Of a DNA stretch of 7,519 bases, positions 1-5,474 are shown one piece after another. A model generated the notes under the pieces. It did no database searches. It was not told the origin of the DNA and saw nothing but the letters and a program-made list of their open reading frames with translations. Source of the DNA: an uncultured Ruminococcus sp. Lineage in GTDB: Bacteria > Bacillota > Clostridia > Oscillospirales > Ruminococcaceae. A program made the position numbers and the translations under genes. The DNA lies in contig CAMNJD010000504.1 in NCBI GenBank assembly GCA_946540705.1, positions 1 through 7,519 on the forward strand. Direction: 5' to 3'. Each line of letters opens with the position of its first letter. Position 1 is the first letter of the stretch.

Positions 1-5
1 GCTCG

Positions 6-50
6 ATGTTTGCGCAGCAAACTCGACACAGCGAAGCGAGGGGCGCCCCC
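6..50. repeat. Small inverted-repeat module, left copy of an element also seen at the right edge
   Basis: A GTTTGC / GCAAAC hairpin with a 3-nt loop (8-22) is followed by AGCGAAGCGAG (30-40) and a perfect 10-bp palindrome GGGGCGCCCC (40-49). The same order, GTTTGC-3 nt-GCAAACTC then AGCGAAGC then GCGAG, occurs in the same orientation at 7483-7517. Bases 51-139 hold no gene. They contain a weak CACCCG/CGGGTG hairpin (90-109) followed by a T-rich stretch that could be a feeble plus-strand terminator. That this is a dispersed intergenic repeat is an inference from two copies only. Confidence 0.4.
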
Positions 51-139
51 ATTTTGAATCCGTCGGAGACACTTTCTCGACAAACTGAGCACCCGCCGCA
101 AGACGGGTGTTATTTTGCATACAAATCTGCTTACAGCAC

Positions 140-171
140 AAAAAAGACACAGCCGAAGCTGTGTCTTTTTT
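140..171 (-). terminator. Intrinsic terminator of the dockerin gene (bidirectional)
   Basis: A perfect 9-bp stem (AGACACAGC 145-153, GCTGTGTCT 158-166) closes a 4-nt loop and is flanked by A and T tracts on both sides, so it could work in both directions. Read on the minus strand, the loop is UUCG closed by a C-G pair, an exceptionally stable tetraloop. It lies 17 nt beyond the stop codon of the minus-strand dockerin gene, where a terminator is expected. Confidence 0.92.
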
Positions 172-188
172 ATCAGTTTATGCCTGGA

Positions 189-2516
189 TTACTGAGCGTC
201 AATGAACTCCTGATAATCCTTCTTTGCTGCATTATCGTAAGCCAGCGGGTCAGCATGGAGAACTTCCTTCGGAACAAAGTGAGTCTTGGTCTGCTCGTCC
301 CAGGTCTTCTCGATCTCAGCCAGATGCTTAACATACTTCGAGAGGATGCTCTGTGCATCGTAAGCATCAATTACGCCCTCGCCGCTGATATCAACTGCAT
401 AGTGCGAATAACGCAGGACTGCCATTGCATTATCAGTGTGCTTGAGGTAAGCGCCGGATCTAATGCTGTCCTTCGGGGTCTTGCCTGCCATTGCATCAAC
501 ATAGTATCTCAGAGCCATCTGTGCGTCAACAACATCACACTCGCCGTCGAGGTTCGCGTCGCCGCGGAGAACCAGAATGACATTGAAGTAGCTGATTGCC
601 TTGCCCTGAGCAAAGCCCTGATCGTTCATGATCGCGTCAACATCGTAGCCCGGAACGGTTGCGAGTGCTGCGCGGAGGCCAGCCTCGTCCTTCAGGATGA
701 GATCAACCGGCTTTCTGAGAACGCCCTTGACATCCTCCGGCTGCACGCCGAGCTCTGCCGGGGAGTTTGCTGCTGCGCTGAAGTAGCTGCTGACGTCAAC
801 AGTCTGCTCTTTCTGATCCGCACCTGCGACAACAAAGTGTGCAGTGATCTGGATTTCAGAGAAATCGAAGGTTGCGTCGGTCTCTTCAGACCAGTAGATC
901 AGCTCATTCTGACCCTGTGCGCCGACCTCGAAGGAAACATAGGTCGCGAGCGTAGTGGTCGTGGTATCGGTGGTGGTATCATTCGTCGTAGTAGTCGTGC
1001 TTGTAGTGGTAGTAGAGGTTGTAGTAGAGGTGGTCGTCTCCTTCACTTCCTCAACGATGATCGCATCAATGTCGCGGACTACATCGAAGTAGGCCATACC
1101 CTTCACACCGTACTCAGTGATTGCCATGCCGAGCACGGTCTTGTAGGAATCCACGCCGATAACGGTATAGTCCTTGTCGAAGTCAGTGACAACAGCGCCG
1201 GAAGCATCAACGACATCATAGAGCTGATATGTTTCGCCGTCAGACATCTCAGCGAGGGTCTTCAGGTCAGCACCGGTGATGAAGCCGTCATCGGTGTAAA
1301 CAGCCTTCACGGCATCGAGGATCTCTGCATTCTCAGCGTCCTCATACTTGAAGGAAACTGCCGGAGAATAGCCGTCGAAGAACGCAAATGCACGATCGTA
1401 GCTGTTGCTGTAGATGCTGCGGGCATCATCCACTGTAATGTCAATTTCAATGCCCTGATCATTGCGGTTCAGAACCTCAACAGCATTCTTAAAGGAGGTG
1501 GTGAAGCGCTCGACTGCAGCGTCAACGGACTGCGGTGCTCTCTTTGCGACTGCATTCTTAACGCGCTCTGCAACACTCTCCGGAATTTCAGCCTTTTCGA
1601 TTGCATCATTCAGAGCGAGCATATATGCACCGTATGCAGTCTCAGCATCCGGATAAGAGGTCTCGATTCCTTCAGCAATCTCGGTCTCACCCAGGCCTTC
1701 CGGCAGGATAATGTCCTTGATCGCATCAGCGATCTCGCTGATGTAGTCAATGCGCTTGCTCATTGCTTCAGCATTCTTGGTGAGCTGATCATTGAACTTC
1801 TTTGCCGAACCCTTCGGAGCATTTGCTGCAACTGCAGTACCCTGATCCAGCTTGTCGCGGACAAACTGCTCAATACCTTCTTTGCCCTCATAGGTCTGCT
1901 GCTTGCCGCCGAGCTCATCCACGACTTTTGTCGTATAATCAACGGACTTGTTTTCAAAGTTGAACTTGCCCTCGACCACGATCTTGCCCTTGACATCGAA
2001 TGCAGACCAGTCGATCACGATCGGGTTGCCTGCATCGTCCTTCAGAGCCTCACCGGAGTTGGTGTACAGCTTCTGCATGATATCGCCGATGACATCGCCC
2101 ATGTCATCGTAGCTGATCGAGGCCGAGAAGGAGCCGTCCGGCTCGGTGTGGCCCTTGACCTCCTTGTCAATCTTTGCAACGAGTGCATCGACATCCTCAG
2201 AGGACATGTACTTTGCGAATGCATTTTTCTTCAGGGTCTTGGCGATCTGATTCTTGATCTTCTGGCTGCTGTAGCTGAAGTCATGGCTGCCCAGCTCGAT
2301 GAACTTGGACTCGACCTTATCAGCCCAGTCAGAGGACTGGTGCGCAGCCAGCGGGTTTGTTTCCTCGAACGGCACGCTGAGGATGCTTGCTGCGTCAATT
2401 TTCAGTGTTTTGGTATCCGCAGCACTGATGTTGACATTCGCAACAGAGAGCAGCTGGCTGAGTGCGAGCACAGAGCCGGTCGCAGTTGCGAGTGTGCGCT
2501 TGAAAATAGATTTCAT
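189..2516 (-). CDS. Secreted dockerin type I domain protein with Thr-rich linker, function of N-terminal module unknown
   Basis: The product is a 775-residue exported protein. Residues 1-33 form a signal peptide: a basic MKSIFKR start, a hydrophobic stretch, and likely cleavage near NISAA. Residues about 35-490 are mostly predicted helical and charged, and I recognise no glycosidase, esterase or CBM signature there. A Thr/Ser-rich linker covers about 494-522, followed by a beta-rich segment (about 525-650). The dockerin has two calcium loops, D653-N655-D657-D661-D664 and D709-S711-E713-D717-D720. Dockerins bind cohesins on scaffoldins, so the protein probably joins a cellulosome or another cell-surface complex. 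Oddities are the roughly 56-residue spacing of the two loops, wider than the usual 30-35, and a tail of about 40 residues after the dockerin. The start is well supported by AAGGAG 8 nt upstream and by the signal peptide. The gene stands alone between its own promoter and terminator. The dockerin call is secure; the role of the front half is open. Confidence 0.93.
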   Translation of the reverse strand: MKSIFKRTLATATGSVLALSQLLSVANVNISAADTKTLKIDAASILSVPFEETNPLAAHQSSDWADKVESKFIELGSHDFSYSSQKIKNQIAKTLKKNAFAKYMSSEDVDALVAKIDKEVKGHTEPDGSFSASISYDDMGDVIGDIMQKLYTNSGEALKDDAGNPIVIDWSAFDVKGKIVVEGKFNFENKSVDYTTKVVDELGGKQQTYEGKEGIEQFVRDKLDQGTAVAANAPKGSAKKFNDQLTKNAEAMSKRIDYISEIADAIKDIILPEGLGETEIAEGIETSYPDAETAYGAYMLALNDAIEKAEIPESVAERVKNAVAKRAPQSVDAAVERFTTSFKNAVEVLNRNDQGIEIDITVDDARSIYSNSYDRAFAFFDGYSPAVSFKYEDAENAEILDAVKAVYTDDGFITGADLKTLAEMSDGETYQLYDVVDASGAVVTDFDKDYTVIGVDSYKTVLGMAITEYGVKGMAYFDVVRDIDAIIVEEVKETTTSTTTSTTTTSTTTTTNDTTTDTTTTTLATYVSFEVGAQGQNELIYWSEETDATFDFSEIQITAHFVVAGADQKEQTVDVSSYFSAAANSPAELGVQPEDVKGVLRKPVDLILKDEAGLRAALATVPGYDVDAIMNDQGFAQGKAISYFNVILVLRGDANLDGECDVVDAQMALRYYVDAMAGKTPKDSIRSGAYLKHTDNAMAVLRYSHYAVDISGEGVIDAYDAQSILSKYVKHLAEIEKTWDEQTKTHFVPKEVLHADPLAYDNAAKKDYQEFIDAQ

Positions 2517-2555
2517 TCAAACCTCTCCTTATATATTGGATTTATGTGATGTGTC

Positions 2556-2586
2556 AGCCGCGTGCCCGCTTGCGGGTGTGCAGGCT
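2556..2586 (-). promoter_or_regulatory. GC-rich hairpin in the dockerin mRNA leader
   Basis: In the roughly 105-nt 5' leader, the minus-strand RNA can form a CCCGC/GCGGG stem with a 2-nt loop (2565-2576). Outer pairs at 2556-2561 and 2580-2586 (AGCC/GGCT plus two more pairs) enclose it across a 3x3 internal loop. It sits about 30 nt upstream of the ribosome binding site and leaves that site free. I see no match to a known riboswitch, so an mRNA-stabilising or regulatory role is only a guess. Confidence 0.35.
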
Positions 2587-2627
2587 GTGCGAATGCAAAA
2601 GCACATGCGACACATATACATATTGTC

Positions 2628-2656
2628 ATTATATCATCCTTTCTCCCAAAATGCAA
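2628..2656 (-). promoter_or_regulatory. Sigma-A-type promoter of the dockerin gene
   Basis: On the minus strand the -35 box is TTGCAT (2651-2656), the spacer is 17 nt, and the -10 box is a perfect TATAAT (2628-2633) preceded by TGA, which makes an extended -10 (TGn). Transcription should start near 2621. An imperfect 19-bp palindrome (2671-2689, arms ATTGT/ACAAT) lies just upstream of the -35 box and could be a regulator site. Confidence 0.82.
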
Positions 2657-2863
2657 GCCCTTTTGAACAAATTGTTGAGATTCTACAATCTGCCACATTC
2701 TCAGCACATCCCTTTGGCTATTTTTCACACGCAGATTTGGCCGGTTTTCGCGTAAAACAGACATTTTTACCGCTTTTTGATCCGTTTTTTCGCTGATTCG
2801 CTTCTTTTTTGGAGCGTTCATTTTGTTTGAAAATAAATATTTATAGATTTCTCACAAAACCTC
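2657..2863. other. AT-rich spacer between two divergent promoters
   Basis: No credible gene is seen here. The stretch is rich in T tracts (plus strand). It contains the palindrome at 2671-2689 and an interrupted GTTTT-CGCGT-AAAAC palindrome (2744-2758). The very AT-rich part at 2821-2855 lies directly upstream of the plus-strand -35 box and could act as an UP element. Confidence 0.5.
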
Positions 2864-2892
2864 TTGACAACTTGAAAATTATGTGGTATAAT
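2864..2892 (+). promoter_or_regulatory. Perfect-consensus plus-strand promoter
   Basis: TTGACA (2864-2869), a 17-nt spacer and TATAAT (2887-2892) match the housekeeping consensus exactly. TGG just before the -10 box adds an extended -10 element, and AT-rich DNA lies upstream. The start site should be near 2899. No conventional ORF follows on this strand, so such a strong promoter most likely drives a stable RNA or a short-peptide message. Confidence 0.92.
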
Positions 2893-2991
2893 AAGACCAT
2901 AAAGAAAGAGCCGATCCGGTCAGTGATCCGCTCAAAAGAATTGGAGGCGTTACCAATGGGCCGCTAAGTCAGGTTCCCGTACTACAATCAG

Positions 2992-3014
2992 AAAGGATGT
3001 GCTTCCGATGCAGA
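2992..3014 (+). repeat. 23-nt box, copy A, inside the candidate RNA
   Basis: This 23-nt segment, beginning AAAGGATGTG and ending GATGCAGA, recurs 78 nt downstream with a single C/T difference (position 3002 against 3080). It lies between short complementary arms GTACT (2979-2983) and AGTAC (3015-3019), which would close it into one domain. A hairpin (3020-3044) follows at once. Confidence 0.85.
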
Positions 3015-3069
3015 AGTACATGCGCGGTGCATAATTGCCCGCATACATGGGAAATGTTCATATATTTGC

Positions 3070-3092
3070 AAAGGATGTGTTTCCGATGCAGA
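3070..3092 (+). repeat. 23-nt box, copy B, inside the candidate RNA
   Basis: This is the second copy of the box at 2992-3014, identical except for T in place of C at 3080. It starts at the end of a TTTGCA arm (3065-3070) that can pair with TGCAAA (3112-3117), in competition with the stronger hairpin 3105-3128. Box-plus-hairpin is thus repeated, although the sequences beyond the box are not alike. A truncated third copy (AAAGGAT, 3144-3150) also precedes a hairpin. Confidence 0.85.
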
Positions 3093-3294
3093 GTGATGGA
3101 TACAGGATGCATGCAAAGTAATGCGTCCAATCGGTATTCTGTGAAAGGATCGCAGCAAGAACAGGCTGCGGCGGCGTTCCGGTATGGTATAGGCCGGGGC
3201 GAAAGCATTTCTATGTTTTGATTTAACAAAATTTTTCATAATTTCCGGCAGCCGCCGTCGGGAGATGACCGGCTGCCGCCTCCGTAATAATATC

Positions 3295-3333
3295 AAGCAG
3301 CATTGCCAACCCGTGCAGGCAGTGCTGCTTTTT
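3295..3333 (+). terminator. Strong intrinsic terminator of the plus-strand transcript
   Basis: Arms 3295-3307 and 3318-3330 form 13 consecutive pairs with a single wobble (T3303-G3322) around a 10-nt loop. A run of five T (3329-3333) and further T-rich sequence follow. It has the form of a plus-strand intrinsic terminator and defines the 3' end of the transcript starting near 2899. Confidence 0.92.
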
Positions 3334-3354
3334 CTGTATCTGTTTTCAGGCAGA

Positions 3355-3449
3355 CTTTGAGGCGATCAAGCGTCCGAGAGCGCAGGGACGCAAGGGCGCA
3401 GGTGTCCAAAAGTCCACGCGTCCAAGCGTCCAAGCGCCCTATCTCAAAG
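3355..3449. repeat. Self-complementary, GCGTCC-rich intergenic element
   Basis: Outer arms CTTTGAGGCG (3355-3364) and CGCC...CTCAAAG (3435-3449) enclose a GCGTCC/GGACGC hairpin (3370-3375 with 3386-3391) and a GGGCGC/GCGCCC pairing (3394-3399 with 3434-3439). An 8-bp unit CGTCCAAG is tandemly repeated at 3419-3434, and related GTCC words recur throughout. No credible gene is present. It may be a repetitive intergenic element or a structured RNA; I cannot tell which. Confidence 0.5.
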
Positions 3450-3453
3450 CGGA

Positions 3454-3506
3454 AACGCACACAGCCCAGAGCCGGAAGCGCTCCTTCGGACAGGGCTGTG
3501 TGCGTT
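3454..3506. repeat. Long perfect inverted repeat (14-bp arms)
   Basis: Arms 3454-3467 and 3493-3506 are perfectly complementary (AACGCACACAGCCC and its reverse complement). An inner CCG-AAG / CTTCGG stem (3472-3478 with 3484-3489) gives an extended hairpin. No T tract follows on either strand, so it is not a standard intrinsic terminator. It lies between the convergent RNA and XRE units and could be a processing or transcription barrier, or a small mobile-element relic. Confidence 0.6.
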
Positions 3507-3576
3507 GTTCTGCACTGCAAACACTGTCACTTCCCTGCTCTATGCGGGTGCGGCACTGCCGCTTGACAGTAGTATA

Positions 3577-3598
3577 TGCAGTTTTCGCGAAAAATGCA
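3577..3598. promoter_or_regulatory. Near-perfect 22-bp palindrome downstream of the XRE gene
   Basis: TGCAG-TTTTCG / CGAAAA-ATGCA is symmetric except for one position in each arm (3581 and 3594), with the core TTTTCGCGAAAA. It lies 18 bp past the stop of the minus-strand XRE gene. It may be a protein-binding site or a weak terminator stem. A related interrupted palindrome lies at 2744-2758. Confidence 0.35.
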
Positions 3599-3615
3599 GC
3601 ATGGACGCAATTTTT

Positions 3616-4215
3616 TCAGTGCGTCAGCAGATATCCCGCATAACAAAGCGCGGCAAGCAGTGCCGTTCCCGTGACAGCCGCCGTAATCACCGTTGCCATA
3701 CGGAGCGCCTTTCGCTTTTTCTGCTCCTTCGCCTGTTCAATTTCATCGAGGGTTTCGCCGCTGAGGAACGCGAGCAGCTCGCGCTTCGTCTGAATATCAT
3801 TCTCCCGCAAAGTCTGCTGATATTTGTGAAACGCGAAAAACGTCACCGCTGCCAGCATGCCTGCAAGCACACCGCCGGTCAGCAGTCCGATTTCTCCGCA
3901 TAGCTCCGTCAGCACCGACGGAATGACCATCAGTGCAAGCATAGAACCTGCGCTGAGCCACATCAGCCGCCTGACACTGCCTGTTTGATCCTGTCTGACT
4001 GTTTCCTTCATTGCTGCAACATCTCCTTTTACCATTTCATCGAGGGAGATGCCAAAGAGATCGCTCAGAATCAGCAGGCTGTGAACATCAGGAAAGCTCT
4101 TTTCGGTTTCCCAGTTCGAGACAGTCTGTCGGCTGACATACGCGCGTTCTGCCAGCGCTTCCTGTGACCAACCCTTTTCCGTCCGCAGCCGTTTGATCGT
4201 TTTGCTCAGCTCCAT
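3616..4215 (-). CDS. XRE/Cro-C1-type HTH regulator with C-terminal membrane segments
   Basis: The product has 199 residues. Residues about 4-62 form a Cro/C1-type helix-turn-helix: SQEALAERAYVS and the recognition helix RQTVSNWETE at 29-38, followed by the usual FPDVHSLLILSDLFGISLDEM segment. Three hydrophobic stretches follow (about 84-102, 109-129, 174-196), with a charged stretch between the second and third (about 131-172, ending in the basic KEQKKRKALR). The protein thus looks like a membrane-tethered DNA-binding regulator, a common architecture in Firmicutes whose signals are mostly unknown. The start at 4215 gives the complete HTH. Its ribosome site is weak: GGCGG 5 nt upstream, or AGAAAGG 12 nt upstream. 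The gene is downstream of the LRR lipoprotein on the same strand but probably has its own promoter. Its target is unknown; the inverted repeat at 4323-4340 is a candidate operator. Confidence 0.9.
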   Translation of the reverse strand: MELSKTIKRLRTEKGWSQEALAERAYVSRQTVSNWETEKSFPDVHSLLILSDLFGISLDEMVKGDVAAMKETVRQDQTGSVRRLMWLSAGSMLALMVIPSVLTELCGEIGLLTGGVLAGMLAAVTFFAFHKYQQTLRENDIQTKRELLAFLSGETLDEIEQAKEQKKRKALRMATVITAAVTGTALLAALCYAGYLLTH

Positions 4216-4234
4216 TGCATCCGCCTGCCTTTCT

Positions 4235-4271
4235 GCCGGATGTGTTCCTTCCGGCTGAGATCATTGTAGCA
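4235..4271 (-). promoter_or_regulatory. Likely XRE gene promoter with a 5'-terminal leader hairpin
   Basis: On the minus strand an extended -10, TGC-TACAAT (4263-4271), stands about 50 nt before the start codon. The -35 region (TGGAAT at 4286-4291, 17-nt spacer) is poor, as is common with extended -10 promoters. The expected transcript would begin near 4256 and could fold at its very 5' end into a 6-bp GCCGGA/TCCGGC hairpin (4235-4255, 9-nt loop containing AGGAA), which may protect or regulate the message. Confidence 0.5.
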
Positions 4272-4322
4272 GATTCCGGTTCAGAATTCCACCAAACGTG
4301 CTTTGCATTGGCAGAATTTCGC

Positions 4323-4340
4323 TGTCAAAAGTCTTTGACA
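4323..4340. promoter_or_regulatory. Inverted repeat, candidate operator upstream of the XRE gene
   Basis: TGTCAAA (4323-4329) and TTTGACA (4334-4340) are perfect 7-bp arms separated by 4 bp, in the gap between the LRR lipoprotein stop and the XRE promoter. Each arm contains a -35-like TTGACA, but no -10 box is found at a proper distance on either strand. Binding by the adjacent regulator is an inference from position and symmetry. No clear terminator for the lipoprotein gene is visible in this gap. Confidence 0.4.
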
Positions 4341-4376
4341 AGGCATGTTTCGCATGAAGATACGTGCTTTTGCGGA

Positions 4377-5474
4377 TTATTGCTCAATATAGTCCAGACC
4401 GTGCTCCTCCGCATATTTCGCCGCATAAGAGCCCGCCGGCACCATCAGCATTGCACCGCCGCAGTCGGCAAAGGCACCCTCACCGATCTCCGTGACGCTC
4501 GCCGGAATATCAAACGTCTCGATTCTGTCACAGCCCGCAAACGCACCTGCGCCGATCTTTGTGATGCCCTCCTGAATCAGAACATAGTTCATCTCCTTAC
4601 AGTCAGTGAAGCAGTTGTCGCCGATCTCACCGGTGCAGTCGGAGATCGTCAGGCTGTCTGCCGAGCAGCCCGCGAAGCAGCCGCTCCCGAAATGCAGCTC
4701 CGCCTCCGTGAACAGCAGCGTTTCCGTCCCGGTGCAGCCGGTAAAGCAGTCGTCCCCGAGGGTGACCGTGCCGCCGCTGAGGTCAATGTGCGTGAGCGAG
4801 GTGCATCCGGAAAAGGCGCCCTTCCCAAGTGTTGCATCGCAGTCGAGGATCAGATTCCACATGCCGGTCAGCCCAGCGCAGAAATTGTTGCCTGCGATCA
4901 GAGTGCCCTCCTGATAATGAAAATCTGCTATGCCGGTGCAGCCGGTGAACGCATCGTTCCCGAAGGTCATGTCGCTGTCCGTCAGCCAGACATGTTCGAG
5001 CTTTTCACAGCCCGCAAATGCTTCATTGCCGTAGGTCATCGGCAGTGTCTCATGCAGCGTCAGATCGCTCAATGCGGAATTCCGGAAACAGCCGTCCCCC
5101 ATTTCAAAGATTCTTTCAGGGAAATCCACACTGCCGAAATAATCCGCGTCCGCAAAGCCCTCCGCGTCGATCGCCGTGACCTTCAGCCCGTCGATCTCCT
5201 CCGGGAGGCGCAGAACATCCGTGTATTCCGGCTTCCCGATATTTTCGCTCACGGTGTCGTATCCCTGCAAGGCAGCCGTGCCGTCATCCTTCGTGCGGTA
5301 GCGCATCACCGGCGGCAGCTTTGCCTGTGTCGTTTCGGTCGTGGTCTGCGCCGAGGCCTCCTGCGCCGTGGCCTCCTGCGCCGAAGCCGCCGCCGGCTCG
5401 GAGCTGTCCTTGCCGCAGGCCGTCAGCAGCAGTGCAAGTGTGATGATTCCTGTGAATTTACTGATCTTTCGCAT
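4377..5474 (-). CDS. BspA-like leucine-rich-repeat (LRR_5) surface lipoprotein
   Basis: The product has 365 residues. The N-terminus is a lipoprotein signal, MRKISKFTG plus a hydrophobic stretch, with the lipobox LTAC and Cys20 as the lipidation site. A low-complexity Ala/Gln/Thr linker (about 27-52) follows. From about 100 to 340 there are about 11 LRR_5 repeats of roughly 22 residues with the core G-x-x-x-F-x-G-C (AFAGC, AFTGC, CFTGC). The C-terminal VPAGSYAAKYAEEHGLDY is typical of BspA-type proteins. Family members are usually cell-surface binding proteins; the ligand here is unknown. The frame stays open to 5684, but the lipoprotein signal and the AGAGGA 9 nt upstream fix the start at 5474. 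The start overlaps the flavin reductase gene by 17 nt, which implies co-transcription. A 15-bp tandem repeat in the linker (5355-5383) makes its length prone to change. Confidence 0.92.
   Translation of the reverse strand: MRKISKFTGIITLALLLTACGKDSSEPAAASAQEATAQEASAQTTTETTQAKLPPVMRYRTKDDGTAALQGYDTVSENIGKPEYTDVLRLPEEIDGLKVTAIDAEGFADADYFGSVDFPERIFEMGDGCFRNSALSDLTLHETLPMTYGNEAFAGCEKLEHVWLTDSDMTFGNDAFTGCTGIADFHYQEGTLIAGNNFCAGLTGMWNLILDCDATLGKGAFSGCTSLTHIDLSGGTVTLGDDCFTGCTGTETLLFTEAELHFGSGCFAGCSADSLTISDCTGEIGDNCFTDCKEMNYVLIQEGITKIGAGAFAGCDRIETFDIPASVTEIGEGAFADCGGAMLMVPAGSYAAKYAEEHGLDYIEQ

Larger units (their letters stand above)
2899..3335 (+). ncRNA. Candidate abundant structured non-coding RNA (about 435 nt), family unknown
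   Basis: A consensus promoter and a strong intrinsic terminator bracket a stretch without a convincing protein gene. The RNA can fold into a series of local hairpins: 2908-2933 (8 of 9 pairs, one C-C mismatch, 8-nt loop), 2940-2957 (ATTGG/CCAAT, 8-nt loop holding AGGCG), 2958-2978, 3020-3044 (ATGCG/CGCAT with GG/CC), 3105-3128 (8 pairs, one G-U, 8-nt loop), 3151-3170 (CGCAGC/GCTGCG, 8-nt loop), 3175-3201 (8 pairs, two G-U), 3246-3278 (9 pairs plus an inner 3) and the terminator. Unpaired AAAGGAT motifs recur between hairpins (2992, 3070, 3144). I see no hallmark of RNase P RNA, tmRNA, SRP RNA, T-box or a common riboswitch, but could not search Rfam. The alternative is a message for very short peptides: SD-like AAAGGA precedes ATG-CAG at 3008 and 3086, with 8- and 11-codon frames, and GGAGG precedes a 3-codon frame at 2956. 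All fold calls are by eye. Confidence 0.6.

Noticed and set aside
951..1037. Simple-sequence repeat as a separate DNA element
   Set aside because: It is the coding sequence of the Thr/Ser-rich linker of the dockerin protein, with varied Thr codons.
6..2549. 847-codon plus-strand open frame opposite the dockerin gene
   Set aside because: It is the antisense shadow of the minus-strand dockerin gene, which has a signal peptide, a promoter, a ribosome site and recognisable domains. The plus-strand product has no recognisable domain and a biased composition.
2992..3150. CRISPR-like array
   Set aside because: Only two full copies of the 23-nt box exist and the third is 7 nt. No cas gene is present, and the spacing does not suit repeats and spacers.
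2969..3296. Two overlapping minus-strand open frames (86 and 102 codons) opposite the candidate RNA
   Set aside because: They have no promoter or ribosome site, low-complexity Arg/His-rich products, and lie against a unit with a perfect promoter on the plus strand.
2899..3335. Known housekeeping RNA or T-box/riboswitch identity for the orphan transcript
   Set aside because: I looked for conserved cores of RNase P RNA, tmRNA, SRP RNA and the T-box motif and did not see them, and no gene follows the terminator as a riboswitch target. This is a by-eye judgement, not a covariance-model search.
3303..3566. 87-codon plus-strand open frame
   Set aside because: It starts inside the terminator hairpin, lacks a ribosome site, is Arg-rich and spans the inverted repeats. 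No protein family is recognisable.
3563..3568. TTGACA as a plus-strand -35 box
   Set aside because: No -10 box is found 16-18 nt downstream; that position is occupied by the TTTTCGCGAAAA palindrome.
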